A stretch of DNA of 43,263 bases from Candidatus Zixiibacteriota bacterium (GCA_022571845.1 JACZXB010000013.1:12501-55763); one strand, 5' to 3'. Counted from the stretch's first letter, positions 32,895 through 42,245 are shown. Program-made: numbers and translations. The notes: generated by a model not told the origin, from the sequence alone.

Positions 32895-33935
32895 TTACTC
32901 GGACAGTCCCACTGAGGCTTCTTCTTCAAGTTCCTTAAGTGATAGATGCTCTTTTTTGAGGAAATAAAAGCCCATACCAGTAATAACCAGATACTGTACC
33001 GCATGCAGCGCGATGGCACAGGAAAGAGCAGCTTCTCTCTCAATTCCATAGATTTCCAGAGACCAGACTACTCCGGCATGATAGACGCCTACAAATCCGG
33101 GTGATGACGGAATTAGTATGGAAATTGATACGATGACCAGCAGCACAAAGGCGGCATCAAGTGGTAATTGGAATCCAAAAGCCTCAAAGACAAAGTAATT
33201 AGAGACACCCATCAAAATCCAGATGAAGAGTGTCTGGATGGCAACGGAAGCTACTCTTTTCACATTCCTTAAAAATTCCACTCCACGGGCGAATTTCAGA
33301 ACAATCGAGCGGACAAACTCTTTCGCCCGCCCGGGCAGAAAGAAGAGATATCTGGTCAGGTAGATGCCTGTCTTTTCGGGATGCAAAGAGAGGATTATCA
33401 TTGAGATCAAACCGGTCAGGGCTATGCCCATAGCTAAATAAATGCCGAAAGTAATTTGGTCGTTGATTTGCTCACCGAGGCTTAGAGAGAAAGTCAGCAC
33501 TCCCCCAAAGATTACCAGAAGAGCGACCAGGTCAAAAACCATTCGCTCTACAAAAATAGTTGCCAGTGAGGCGGATTTTGTAATTTCTTTGTCCTGACTT
33601 GAAAGAGAGTAAGCCCTGACAAACTCCCCCATCCTGAGAGGCAGCACGTTATTGGCCATGAATCCTACGCAGGTTGCAGCTAACAGCTTCGAAAAGGGTA
33701 CGTTCTTAATCGGCGCCAGCATCTCTTTCCAGCGAAAAGCCCGCTGGTACATCGTAACAAATATAAGCATGATGGTCGGCACAAACCACCAGTAGTTAGC
33801 CTGCTGCAGCGCCACTTTGAGTTTTATAAAATCAATTTCCTGAAACAAAAACCAGACCAGCAGAGCCGATATCAGCAGACCTATAACGAAATAAACTCTC
33901 TTTTTTGCTCTACTTGTCAATTGTACCCCGGTCAA
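32895..33935 (-). CDS. Flippase-like membrane protein (LPG synthase TM domain, UPF0104)
   Basis: A 346-residue polytopic protein of the lysylphosphatidylglycerol-synthase transmembrane family without the synthase domain. It has about eight TM helices, with the conserved LPLRMGEFVRAYSL motif near residue 100 and IPSSPGFVGVYHAG near residue 275. Such proteins are often encoded with glycosyltransferases and are thought to move lipid-linked intermediates across the membrane, though this is not firmly shown. It overlaps the GT4 gene by 26 bases and is the last gene of a three-gene operon. Confidence 0.87.
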   Translation of the reverse strand: MTGVQLTSRAKKRVYFVIGLLISALLVWFLFQEIDFIKLKVALQQANYWWFVPTIMLIFVTMYQRAFRWKEMLAPIKNVPFSKLLAATCVGFMANNVLPLRMGEFVRAYSLSSQDKEITKSASLATIFVERMVFDLVALLVIFGGVLTFSLSLGEQINDQITFGIYLAMGIALTGLISMIILSLHPEKTGIYLTRYLFFLPGRAKEFVRSIVLKFARGVEFLRNVKRVASVAIQTLFIWILMGVSNYFVFEAFGFQLPLDAAFVLLVIVSISILIPSSPGFVGVYHAGVVWSLEIYGIEREAALSCAIALHAVQYLVITGMGFYFLKKEHLSLKELEEEASVGLSE

Positions 33936-35031
33936 GTTCTATCAGCTGTTCTTCAAATTCTCTGGCAGCGCTATCCCAATTAAAGCTTTCGGCCCACTCC
34001 AGCGCAGAATTCTCCAGCTTTTGCCTGTAATCAGTATTGCTCAAAATTTTCATGATGGACTCAACCAGCGCCCCGATATCTCCATAAGGATACAATAAAC
34101 CGGTCTCCCCGTCTTTGACCGAATCCCGCAGCCCCGGAGAATTGGCAGCCACCACTGTCGTACCAACTGAGTTGCATTCTATATTTGTAAGCCCCCAACC
34201 CTCTCGAATTGAAGGCAGTACCGCCAGATGAGAACGGCGCATCCGTTCTACTTTTTCATCCTGCGAAACAAAGCCTGCAAAATCTACGGCATAAGATAGC
34301 TTCAGCGAATCAGCTAATTTTTTGAGAGCCTTAAGATAATCGCCGGCGCCTACAATCATCAATCGAGCATCAGAGATTTTATCTTTTACTTTCCTAAATG
34401 CCAAAATGAGATGCTGAATCGATTTATATTTTTTGATTCGTCCCAGATACAGAATAGTCGGCTGCTCATATTTACTGACGCTTGAGTCATATTTATAAAC
34501 TTCTCTGTCAATACCGCAGTAAGTTACCGAAATATTTTTTCTGGGAATCCCACGTTTAGCCAGGTCATCGGCCGTTGATTCAGAAATGACGTTAAACTTG
34601 CTTCGCTTATATACCCAGGTAAAAGGTCTTTCTGAGAGATAAATATAACTGCCCAGAATAAAATTTATTTCATGAAAGACTGTTGTAGCAAAGAGATGAG
34701 GCACTACCACCAGAGTATTAATATTTAAGTATAGCGGAGTATAAAACGGAATCTTGTTAATGTCTTCGATCAAGATATCAAAGTTATTTTCTTTGACCAT
34801 TTTTCGAAGATGGAAAGGAGCTATCAGGTTAAAATTATAGCGGTTGCCGCGGCGGATTATCCGTATTCCTTCGACAACCTCTTCAGCGGCACAATCTTTG
34901 AAGCCGGAGCAAAAAAGCGTAACCTGATGACCATATTTAACCAGGCGTCTGAGCAACTCTTCAAGGTGTACTTCGGCTCCTCCGCCATAGGGGTTTTTCA
35001 GATCATTCCAATTAAGAGCAAGTATTCTCAT
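33910..35031 (-). CDS. GT4-family glycosyltransferase
   Basis: A 373-residue cytosolic GT-B enzyme. The N-terminal acceptor domain starts MRILALNWNDLKNPYGGGAE, with the glycine loop typical of retaining GT4 enzymes. The C-terminal donor domain has ILYLGRIKKYKSIQHLI (residues about 195-211) and the E(x7)E motif EGWGLTNIE. It should add a sugar from a nucleotide donor to a lipid-linked or envelope acceptor. It starts directly at the stop of the DUF2723 gene (no gap) and overlaps the flippase-like gene, so all three likely serve one envelope glycan pathway. Confidence 0.92.
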   Translation of the reverse strand: MRILALNWNDLKNPYGGGAEVHLEELLRRLVKYGHQVTLFCSGFKDCAAEEVVEGIRIIRRGNRYNFNLIAPFHLRKMVKENNFDILIEDINKIPFYTPLYLNINTLVVVPHLFATTVFHEINFILGSYIYLSERPFTWVYKRSKFNVISESTADDLAKRGIPRKNISVTYCGIDREVYKYDSSVSKYEQPTILYLGRIKKYKSIQHLILAFRKVKDKISDARLMIVGAGDYLKALKKLADSLKLSYAVDFAGFVSQDEKVERMRRSHLAVLPSIREGWGLTNIECNSVGTTVVAANSPGLRDSVKDGETGLLYPYGDIGALVESIMKILSNTDYRQKLENSALEWAESFNWDSAAREFEEQLIELDRGTIDK

Positions 35032-38000
35032 TTATCTGGTAGCTTCTCGGGAACTGTCGCCGCTATTGATGACTCGCTCAAGGTCCCGGTATATCTCTCT
35101 GACCTGTTCATCATGCGGGTTTAGCTGCAGCCACTTTCTGATTTCAGCACGCATGGCGTTAAGCCGCCTTTCTCGCAAATAAATTCGCATCAGTTCATCA
35201 AATAGAATCCTGTTTGATGGCTCCTGGGACAGTCGCAACTTGAGTGTCGCTTCTGCCCTGATTTTATCTCCTATGGCGCCGTAAGTTTGAGACAACAAAA
35301 CATACATATATGTTTTATCGTCGAGATTTACGGTATCTATCAGAGCTTTGAGCTCTTCGTCCTTTCTCTGATCGTAATACAGTCTGGATAAAAATTTCAG
35401 AGGAGCCTTTGCAGATGGAATTAATTGCCTGGCTCGTAATACAAGAGACTCGGATCGTTCAAAGTCTTTTTGTACTCTCAAGGCATCCCCTAATACCAAA
35501 AACCCATTGGCCAGGTTCTTGGCAATTCTTGTCGAGGTCTCGTTATAATATACATCGGGATCATTCAGATGCCGATATTGGAATTTGTCCGGATTTGTAA
35601 ATAGCTCATAAGATTCTTCAATATCCACTCCCAGATTCCTGACAGTATCATTTACACGCCAGGCCATACCTTTTAAAGACAGCAGCGAATCTAATGAGCG
35701 TCCTTTATACTTTCTGGCACTTGACCCGACTGTAACCGAAAAATTTATTGGAGTCCGGCCAAAGTTCTCTTTCATAATGATATCGATGACCTGGTCCTGC
35801 AATTTAAATACGGTACCGTCTCTTGTCCGAAAAGGTCTCATCTGGTCAATCTCTTCGTCAGTCAAACTGAATGTCACGCCAAGATTAGATTTTAATTGTT
35901 TAATGTACCACCTGGTATTGGATAAAGACAGATTAACATTCTTGACATCAGTCCGGACATTGTAAACCTGCTGCAGACACCATAAAGGAAAGGTGTCGTT
36001 ATCGCCGCTGGTAAAGAAAATTGCATTTTCGTCGGCAGAAGTTAACAAATTGTAGGCGTAGTCGTAGGGCAGGTAATTGTCGGTTCTATCGGCATAGTGA
36101 TAATTGCCGGCAATAGTGACAACAGGTAAGAAGAATAATAACGAAGCTGCTGTTACGGCTGTTTTTCTGATTACCGGCGCTAAAGCGCTGACTGCATCAC
36201 GGATATAGTATACTGTAGTCGCAATTCCCAGGCCTATGGCCATGCCAAAGATAACAAAAGCCGGAGTGAAAAAATAATCCCGGTTACGTACTTCCAGATA
36301 GTCAGCGCCGGTCTGTGGATCAATGCGGGTACCGTCGGCAAAGTTCATATACAAAACCAGCCCGGCAGAACCAATCAACAGCAGCGAAAAAAGTATCACG
36401 CCTCTGGCTGGTTTCTTGCGGATCACCTCCCAGAATCCGAACAAACCCAGAAGAAGCGGAATTATAAAGAATGGTCCGGGAAAACCGAACTGCTCTTTGA
36501 ATGCTTTCCAAAAGCCCATTCGCCGGAAATCACCGAATTGATTTTGCCAGTCGCCTCGACGCTTAAACATTCTTTCGACCATTGATTGCGAGCCATACTG
36601 CTTTCTCTCCAGATAATTAATGGTGGCCTGAACGCTGGACGATGGGTTGTTTTCATTAATGGCTGGATTAAGCGAGGAGCGAATTGGAATGAACAAATGG
36701 CAGGAAAAACCAATGGCTGCCACAAGAATAATCAGGATGGCATTTTTCCAGCCGCTCAACTTAAAGATTAAGCCGCCCAGAGTAAGAATAGCCAGTACTG
36801 CCATGGTACCGTAAAAATATTGAGTGACGCCGAGCACAATCAACAATGCACCGGCGGTCGCAATCAGCATAGACCAGTTTATGTAACGATAGATTAACAG
36901 AACTAAGACTACGGCCATAACAGCTGACAGCGCCAGAAAGCTCTTATGCCCCTTTATTGCGTCCAGAAATACAAATGCTGACATGATGGCAGCTGCGATG
37001 ATAAACAAGGCCACGTTGAAATAATGATCATAATCCGCTCCGCTCTTTCTTAAGGAGAATCCCTTAACCAGTGCGTATAATCCAAAAGCTATCAAAGCAG
37101 CAAACGAAATTCCCCCGACAGTATCGAGCGCGCTTGCAGCCGCAGGGGATAAATTCCCGGATGCTCCGGCGGATATCATCATTGATTCATAAAGTTTGCC
37201 AAATAGTGGAGCAACAGAAAGCATGAACCCGGCCAGAGCAATCAGATAAATTCCTTTTATTTTATCAAACGAAAAGACAAAAAACAAAAATATCAGACTC
37301 ACTATCAAGACTGGTACATATAAAGGAATCTCAGTCGGCCTGGATGAGAGAATGAAGATCAAATATAGTTCGAAGAAGATAAATGCGCCGACTGCATACC
37401 ATACTTTGACAGGTGTATTTTTTTTCAAAACAAAAGCCAGCGACACGATAGGCAGCACTAAGAAAGTAGTCATATGAACGCCTATGCCCAGGAAGGCCAG
37501 ATAGAATATGAGCATCACCAGCCTGATACTTCCCGCTTCGTCCCTTTTGTCAAGATATAGCAGAGTCAGCCAGAGGATTCCCATAAAAAGCATCATCGAA
37601 AGTCCGTAAACTTCAGTCTCAACAGAATTATTCCAGTTCGTAAGTCCAAAGGCGGCAATTAAAGCACCGCTTACAGAACCGGCGTGAATAATCAGCTTAT
37701 TTGTAAAATCTGCTTTGTTATCAAACCAATAGGCAAGTATCTTAGCAGCGCAGAGGTAGCAAAATAAAGCAGTAAAAGCTGAGCTTAGTGCCGATAGAAA
37801 GTTCAGCCTGGCTGAAATGTCATCAAAAAAGGGAATGATTGAGAAAATCCGACCTATCAAAATGTAGAGAGGGGTCCCCGGTGGATGCGGGATGCCAAGA
37901 ATATAACTGCAGGCGATAAACTCACCGCAATCCCAAAACGACAAAGTTGGCGCCATAGTCTTGACATAAATCAGCAAAGTAGCAAGTAATACGAAAGCGC

Positions 38001-38049
38001 CGCTGAATAAGTGAAGCCTGTCTATCTTTTGTAAAAAGTTATTCAGCAT
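35032..38049 (-). CDS. DUF2723 (TMEM260-like) membrane O-glycosyltransferase with C-terminal helical repeats
   Basis: A 1005-residue protein of the DUF2723 family. The diagnostic N-terminal part reads LSFWDCGEFIACSYILGIPHPPGTPLY around residues 37-65, with the acidic DCGE and the HPPGTP motif. About 18 TM helices follow to near residue 650. A soluble extracytoplasmic part comes next (GDNDTFPLWCLQQVYNVRTD), and TPR-like helices fill residues 850-985. The human relative TMEM260 is a protein O-mannosyltransferase, so transfer of a sugar to exported proteins is plausible here. A TATAAT box nine bases from the ATG gives a very short leader. It heads the operon with the GT4 and flippase-like genes. 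Confidence 0.9.
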   Translation of the reverse strand: MLNNFLQKIDRLHLFSGAFVLLATLLIYVKTMAPTLSFWDCGEFIACSYILGIPHPPGTPLYILIGRIFSIIPFFDDISARLNFLSALSSAFTALFCYLCAAKILAYWFDNKADFTNKLIIHAGSVSGALIAAFGLTNWNNSVETEVYGLSMMLFMGILWLTLLYLDKRDEAGSIRLVMLIFYLAFLGIGVHMTTFLVLPIVSLAFVLKKNTPVKVWYAVGAFIFFELYLIFILSSRPTEIPLYVPVLIVSLIFLFFVFSFDKIKGIYLIALAGFMLSVAPLFGKLYESMMISAGASGNLSPAAASALDTVGGISFAALIAFGLYALVKGFSLRKSGADYDHYFNVALFIIAAAIMSAFVFLDAIKGHKSFLALSAVMAVVLVLLIYRYINWSMLIATAGALLIVLGVTQYFYGTMAVLAILTLGGLIFKLSGWKNAILIILVAAIGFSCHLFIPIRSSLNPAINENNPSSSVQATINYLERKQYGSQSMVERMFKRRGDWQNQFGDFRRMGFWKAFKEQFGFPGPFFIIPLLLGLFGFWEVIRKKPARGVILFSLLLIGSAGLVLYMNFADGTRIDPQTGADYLEVRNRDYFFTPAFVIFGMAIGLGIATTVYYIRDAVSALAPVIRKTAVTAASLLFFLPVVTIAGNYHYADRTDNYLPYDYAYNLLTSADENAIFFTSGDNDTFPLWCLQQVYNVRTDVKNVNLSLSNTRWYIKQLKSNLGVTFSLTDEEIDQMRPFRTRDGTVFKLQDQVIDIIMKENFGRTPINFSVTVGSSARKYKGRSLDSLLSLKGMAWRVNDTVRNLGVDIEESYELFTNPDKFQYRHLNDPDVYYNETSTRIAKNLANGFLVLGDALRVQKDFERSESLVLRARQLIPSAKAPLKFLSRLYYDQRKDEELKALIDTVNLDDKTYMYVLLSQTYGAIGDKIRAEATLKLRLSQEPSNRILFDELMRIYLRERRLNAMRAEIRKWLQLNPHDEQVREIYRDLERVINSGDSSREATR

Positions 38050-38058
38050 AGTCAGTCT

Positions 38059-38064
38059 ATTATA
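38059..38064 (-). promoter_or_regulatory. -10 box of the DUF2723 operon
   Basis: On the minus strand a perfect TATAAT ends nine bases before the ATG at 38049. No -35 box at the right distance is convincing. If used, it gives a leader of about two to three bases, so the mRNA would be nearly leaderless. Confidence 0.4.
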
Positions 38065-38187
38065 CTATCCAAATCTCTCCCTCGGCGTCGCAAGTTATGG
38101 CTCTGTAAATTTTTGGAATATAAAAGATTACGGACAACAATCAAATTTAATTTTTTGCCGATTGACTCTATAAACTCCTGGTGGCTA

Positions 38188-38610
38188 TCAAGTTTTTATT
38201 GTCTTGCAAAAGCCATCCAGAATCCCATTTACAAATGACGAGGATTTTTCGGTCGAATAAGTTTTGGCCAGTTCAATCGCTTCATTGATAACGACTTTAA
38301 CTGGCACGTCGGGCATATGTCTTAATTCTACCATTGACATTCGTAAAATATTTCGGTCAATATTATTGATTCTTTCTATTTTCCAATTTTTGAGCAAAGC
38401 AGAAATCTCGTTATCGGCCCAGCTAACATTTTCTCTGGTTAACTCAAAAAGCTGAGAGGCAAAATTCTGGTATCTTTCAGAAAGAGATTGTTCGTTAGCC
38501 AGTTTCTCGATTGAAATTTCCGGCTCTATGCTGCCACAGTCGACAGCATAAAGTGCCTGAAGCACCAGCACTCTGGCTTTGTGGCGGGGCGGTCTGCGGA
38601 CTTCCGTCAT
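38188..38610 (-). CDS. nusB: Transcription antitermination factor NusB
   Basis: A 140-residue all-helical protein matching NusB (139 in E. coli). It starts with RRPPRHKARVLVLQALYAVD, the Arg-rich first helix that binds BoxA RNA, and has the C-terminal family signature VVINEAIELAKTY followed by SSSFVNGILDGF. With S10 it binds BoxA in rRNA leaders and supports antitermination; such a BoxA lies at 1391 in this window. It overlaps ribH by four bases (ATGA) as the last gene of the riboflavin operon, a common ribH-nusB arrangement. Confidence 0.96.
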   Translation of the reverse strand: MTEVRRPPRHKARVLVLQALYAVDCGSIEPEISIEKLANEQSLSERYQNFASQLFELTRENVSWADNEISALLKNWKIERINNIDRNILRMSMVELRHMPDVPVKVVINEAIELAKTYSTEKSSSFVNGILDGFCKTIKT

Positions 38611-39074
38611 ATCTGTTTATCCAAACTTATCATTTCTATTGCGGCCAGAGCAGCGTCCCAGCCTTTGTTACCAGCTTTGGCGCCGCAGCGGTCAATTGCC
38701 TGTTCAAGATTCTCTGTCGTAACTACACCATACAGCACTGGAATATCTGATTCAAGTGAAAGTTTAGCTATCCCGGAAGCCGACTCTCCGGCGACATAAT
38801 CAAAATGCGAAGTTTCACCTCTGATTATAACACCGAGACAAACAATAGCATCAAAGTTATTAGATTTAACAAGCTTGGCCGCGGTATGCGGAATTTCAAA
38901 GGCGCCGGGCACATGGCAGACCGTAATGTCAGATTCGGCTGTGCCGTGTCTTTCGAGGCAGTCTATGGCACCTTCCACTAACTTATCAGTCAAAAAGTGA
39001 TTAAACCTGCTGACTACTATGCCAAATTTCTGACCTGAAGCATCAAGCTTCCCTTTAATGATTTTCGGCGCCAC
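38607..39074 (-). CDS. ribH: 6,7-dimethyl-8-ribityllumazine synthase
   Basis: A 155-residue enzyme that condenses 5-amino-6-ribitylaminouracil with 3,4-dihydroxy-2-butanone 4-phosphate, the next-to-last step of riboflavin synthesis. Family motifs are FGIVVSRFN at the substrate site, VPGAFEIP (residues about 55-62), GVIIRGETSHFDYV with the catalytic His, and GVVTTENLEQAIDRCG. Length is typical. It overlaps ribBA by 20 bases and nusB by 4, so translation is coupled. Confidence 0.97.
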   Translation of the reverse strand: MAPKIIKGKLDASGQKFGIVVSRFNHFLTDKLVEGAIDCLERHGTAESDITVCHVPGAFEIPHTAAKLVKSNNFDAIVCLGVIIRGETSHFDYVAGESASGIAKLSLESDIPVLYGVVTTENLEQAIDRCGAKAGNKGWDAALAAIEMISLDKQI

Positions 39075-40308
39075 GTCTGATTTTCTGGTTGTGTCCGGTT
39101 AATTTTAGAATATGACCCATCTTATCGCGCTTGGTCTCAAGATAGGCTCGATTGGAGTTAGTCGGTACGGTCTGAAGCGGCACGCGCTCTACTATATCAA
39201 GTCCGTGTCCTTTCAGCCCGATAACTTTGCTGGGATTGTTGGTCAACAATCTTATCGAGGACAGTCCAAGGTCTTTAAGAATCTGAGCTCCAATGCCGTA
39301 GTCCCGTAAGTCTGCTGCAAAACCGAGTTCTTCGTTAGCCTCGACAGTGTCACGGCCATGCTCCTGAAGTTCATAGGCCTTGAGCTTGTTGACTAAACCA
39401 ATGCCCCGGCCTTCCTGTCCCATATAAAGAACCACGCCGCAGCCTTCCTTTTCGATCAGTTCCATGGCCCGGCTAAGCTGTTCACCGCAGTCACAACGCA
39501 CCGAACCAAAAACATCGCCGGTAAGACAGCTCGAATGCAGCCTGACCAGAACATTTCTGGTGCTAGCAACATCACCTTTGACCAGAGCCAAATGATGTTC
39601 ATCGGCAATTTCTGAACGATAGAGATAAAGCTGAAAATCCCCAAGTCTGGTCGGAAGATTTACAGAGTTCATTCTTTGCACCAGTTTTTGGTTTGTATTT
39701 TGGTAGACAATCAAATCCTGAATCGTTATGATTTTCAAATCAAATTTCTCTGCCAATTCCATAAGCCTGGGCACCCTGGCCATGGTGCCATCATCGTCCA
39801 TGATCTCGCACAATATGCCTAGCGGCGCTAATCCGGCCAGCCGGCACAGATCTACTGCTGCTTCGGTGTGTCCGGCTCTGGACAGAACGCCTCCGTCAAC
39901 TGCTTGAATCGGAAAAATATGACCCGGGCGGGCCAGGTCATCAGGTTTTGTTTTGAAAGCGACCAGCGCCTTAATGGTATTGGCTCTGTCCTGTGCCGAG
40001 ATACCGGTCGTGGTGCCTTTGACAATATCAACCGAAACAGAGAAGCGAGTGCCCAGCTTAGCAGTGTTTTTATTTACCATCGGCTGAAGCTCCAACTCAT
40101 CCAATCTTTCTTGAGGCATAGGCACACAAATCAGGCCTCTGCCATGTGTCACAAAGAAGTTGATAGCATCGGCCGTAACTTTTTCAGCTGACATTATCAG
40201 ATCCCCTTCGTTCTCACGGTCTTCGTCATCAACTACGATTACGAATCGGCCGCGCTGGATATCTTCAACTGCTTCTTCGATGGTGCTGAATTTATAGTGG
40301 ATGGCCAT
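39055..40308 (-). CDS. ribBA: Bifunctional DHBP synthase/GTP cyclohydrolase II
   Basis: A 417-residue fusion. Residues 1-203 are 3,4-dihydroxy-2-butanone-4-phosphate synthase, with [11 protein letters not shown] (27-37) binding metal and substrate and [11 protein letters not shown] (144-154). Residues 204-417 are GTP cyclohydrolase II, with the zinc cysteines C261, C272 and C274 in [17 protein letters not shown] and the GQEGRGIGL loop (297-305). Both active sites look complete. It makes both starting intermediates of riboflavin. Three bases separate it from ribE. Confidence 0.97.
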   Translation of the reverse strand: MAIHYKFSTIEEAVEDIQRGRFVIVVDDEDRENEGDLIMSAEKVTADAINFFVTHGRGLICVPMPQERLDELELQPMVNKNTAKLGTRFSVSVDIVKGTTTGISAQDRANTIKALVAFKTKPDDLARPGHIFPIQAVDGGVLSRAGHTEAAVDLCRLAGLAPLGILCEIMDDDGTMARVPRLMELAEKFDLKIITIQDLIVYQNTNQKLVQRMNSVNLPTRLGDFQLYLYRSEIADEHHLALVKGDVASTRNVLVRLHSSCLTGDVFGSVRCDCGEQLSRAMELIEKEGCGVVLYMGQEGRGIGLVNKLKAYELQEHGRDTVEANEELGFAADLRDYGIGAQILKDLGLSSIRLLTNNPSKVIGLKGHGLDIVERVPLQTVPTNSNRAYLETKRDKMGHILKLTGHNQKIRRGAENH

Positions 40309-40311
40309 TTT

Positions 40312-40947
40312 TCACCAGCCTCCTTCGGATAATTTGGCAAGCGTTTGTTTGTCGGAGTTACTAACCTCTTGAGCTTTGACCGCATACTTGCCGATTATAT
40401 CAAATTCAAGATTTACTTTGTCTTCTGCTTTTAGACTTTTCAGGTTTGTCGATTTTAGCGTATGAGGTATCAGATTAACCGTAAGTCTGTTTTCTATTAC
40501 ACTATTAACCGTCAATGATACACCGTTTATTGTAATGGAGCCTTTATCTACAACTAACTGCTCAAACTTCTTATCAAAAGTCAGAGATAGCTCTACCGAA
40601 GCGCCGATGACTTTCAAATCTGTTATTAGACCGGTGTCATCAATATGACCGCTGACAAAATGCCCACCCAGTCGGTTTCCAATTTTCAAGGGACGTTCCA
40701 GATTTAGTTTAGAACCAACTTTGTAATTAGCTGCTATCGTTTTGTCTATAGTTTCCTGAGACACTTCGACTGTGAACTTTTGCCTGTCAAACGAAACAAT
40801 AGTTAAACAAATGCCGTCACAGGCCAGGGAGTCGCCGATTTTATGTTTGTCATCATCAAAAATTGCCTCAATATCAAAAACCAGATAGTTGTCTTTATTC
40901 GTAATCTTCTTAATGACACCGGTTGTTTCTATCAGCCCCGTAAACAT
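40312..40947 (-). CDS. ribE: Riboflavin synthase alpha chain
   Basis: A 211-residue enzyme that dismutates two lumazines to riboflavin. It begins MFTGLIETTG, the invariant N-terminus of the family, and has two lumazine-binding repeats, each with an internal pattern (DSLACDGICLTI and KGSITINGVSLTV; GGHFVSGHIDDTG). The start at 40947 was chosen for that N-terminus; it lies two bases after the ribD stop. A longer frame from 40998 would add 17 unrelated residues inside ribD. E. coli riboflavin synthase has 213 residues. Confidence 0.97.
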   Translation of the reverse strand: MFTGLIETTGVIKKITNKDNYLVFDIEAIFDDDKHKIGDSLACDGICLTIVSFDRQKFTVEVSQETIDKTIAANYKVGSKLNLERPLKIGNRLGGHFVSGHIDDTGLITDLKVIGASVELSLTFDKKFEQLVVDKGSITINGVSLTVNSVIENRLTVNLIPHTLKSTNLKSLKAEDKVNLEFDIIGKYAVKAQEVSNSDKQTLAKLSEGGW

Positions 40948-40949
40948 CT

Positions 40950-42053
40950 TTAGTGCTTCCAATCCGGATAACCGACAAAGACCTGATCCTGGCCGCACTG
41001 AAAGCGAGAATAGTTTTTGAATTTTATGGCGTTTTTAATGGCGCCTATTTTGAGATTACCGATAGAATTGAGTCCGCTTCCCAAAAATAGTGGCGCTGTG
41101 ATGACTACCAGTTTATCTACCAGCTTTGCTTTTAAAAACGAAGTGGCAACCAGAGAGCCGCCTTCAACCAGTATCGAATGAATACCAAAGGCGTAAGCTT
41201 TCTGCAGAATGTCAGCCAAGTTCAGCCTGTTTTTGCCGGACTTTTTTATTTCCCAGAATGTCAGACCGTTTGTCTTTTTGTTTTTGGAATACTCGTTCAG
41301 GCTTCTTTTGGTAGTAGCAATTATGGTTTTGTGATCTTTATTATTTGCTATCAGCTTACAGCTTTTTGGAAATTCCAAACTCTCAGAGACAACTATGCGA
41401 TAGGGGTTATTCCCTTGCAGATGCCGGGTAGTCAGTGACGGGTTATCAGCTTTGACCGTGCCCAGGCCGACTAAGACAGCTTCGTTTTCCGAACGAAGTT
41501 TATGGGCGAACACTCTGGCATCTTTGCCCGTTATCCATTTTGAGTCACCGCTCAATGTGGCGATTCGGCCGTCTATCGTCTGGGCAATTTTGAGTGTAAC
41601 GAACGGACGTCTGTTTTTTATCGCGTTAAAGTAAACTTCGTTTAGTCTGATGGCTTCATTTTTCATCAAGCCGTTTTCAACTTTTAATCCCGACCGACGT
41701 AAAGCTTGGGCGCCTCTTCCATTTACCAGAGGATTTAAATCTTTGCAGGCGTATACGATTTTTTTGATGCCTGCTTCTATTATAGCTTCGGTACATGGTC
41801 CGGTGCGGCCGCTGTGACAGCAGGGTTCTAAAGTCACATAGATTGTTGCACCTTTTGTTTTAACTCCTGCGCTTTTTATTGCGACAATTTCGGCATGGGC
41901 GGATCCAGGTCCTCTATGGTAGCCTTGACCGACAACTTTGCCGTTCTGTGTTATGACTGCTCCAACCATAGGATTTGGCAGAGTCTTCCCTCGTGCTTTC
42001 TCGGCCAGGCTGAGAGCCAGTCGCATAAACTTTTTGTCGTTATTCGCAGACAC
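40950..42053 (-). CDS. ribD: Bifunctional riboflavin deaminase-reductase
   Basis: A 367-residue enzyme, exactly the length of E. coli RibD. The N-terminal deaminase domain has the zinc site HAEIVAI and PCCHSGRTGPC plus TLPNPMVGAV. The C-terminal reductase domain begins near RPFVTLKIAQTIDGRIA and has ILVEGGSLVATSFL. I place the start at the GTG at 42053, which gives SANNDKKFMRLALSLAEKA, the usual RibD beginning. The open frame continues upstream to 42200, but that part is the FMN riboswitch and its terminator. The GTG directly follows the terminator's U tract, and the GGGG of the terminator stem is the only ribosome-binding-like sequence. Confidence 0.95.
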   Translation of the reverse strand: MSANNDKKFMRLALSLAEKARGKTLPNPMVGAVITQNGKVVGQGYHRGPGSAHAEIVAIKSAGVKTKGATIYVTLEPCCHSGRTGPCTEAIIEAGIKKIVYACKDLNPLVNGRGAQALRRSGLKVENGLMKNEAIRLNEVYFNAIKNRRPFVTLKIAQTIDGRIATLSGDSKWITGKDARVFAHKLRSENEAVLVGLGTVKADNPSLTTRHLQGNNPYRIVVSESLEFPKSCKLIANNKDHKTIIATTKRSLNEYSKNKKTNGLTFWEIKKSGKNRLNLADILQKAYAFGIHSILVEGGSLVATSFLKAKLVDKLVVITAPLFLGSGLNSIGNLKIGAIKNAIKFKNYSRFQCGQDQVFVGYPDWKH

Positions 42054-42080
42054 AAAAAAACCCCAAATTATTCTTCGGGG
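42054..42080 (-). terminator. FMN-controlled terminator in front of ribD
   Basis: On the minus strand CCCCGAA (42074-42080) pairs with TTTGGGG (42061-42067) across a six-base loop, with one G-U pair, followed by seven T's (42054-42060). It is a typical intrinsic terminator placed between riboswitch and gene. Its 5' arm is also part of the antiterminator, and its 3' arm GGGG lies seven bases before the GTG start of ribD. Confidence 0.85.
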
Positions 42081-42117
42081 TAGAAATCTACAGTCAGCTA
42101 TAACTGTACAGTTTGGT

Positions 42118-42232
42118 CTTCTCCCATCCGGACTATACCGTCGGCGCCTGAATTTCACAGGCTCAATCCGGTTGTTTTTACCGGACTCGCGGGCTTTCAC
42201 CGCCGGTTGAGGAATTACGCCTCACCCCGAAG
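42118..42232 (-). promoter_or_regulatory. FMN riboswitch (RFN element)
   Basis: On the minus strand this leader carries the RFN consensus blocks in order: GGGGTGAGGCG, AATTCCTCAACCGGCGGTGA, AAGCCCGCGAG, CAGGCGCCGACGGT, and AGTCCGGATGGGAGA. P1 can form between CTTC at 42229-42232 and GAAG at 42118-42121. FMN binding should stabilise P1 and let the terminator at 42054-42080 form, shutting off ribD and the genes behind it. Without FMN, the P1 strand TCTTCGGGGT (42224-42233) can pair with ACCCCGAAGA (42072-42081) and prevent termination. Confidence 0.95.
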
Positions 42233-42236
42233 ATTT

Positions 42237-42245
42237 TTTATAATA
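42237..42245 (-). promoter_or_regulatory. -10 region of the riboflavin operon
   Basis: Overlapping TATTAT (42240-42245) and TATAAA (42237-42242) lie on the minus strand just before the riboswitch. Either would start transcription within a few bases of the aptamer's 5' strand. No clear -35 box is seen. Confidence 0.4.

Noticed and set aside
42054-42200. Upstream extension of ribD by 49 codons
   Set aside because: This DNA is the FMN riboswitch and its terminator; the extension is unlike any RibD N-terminus, while the GTG at 42053 gives the normal length.
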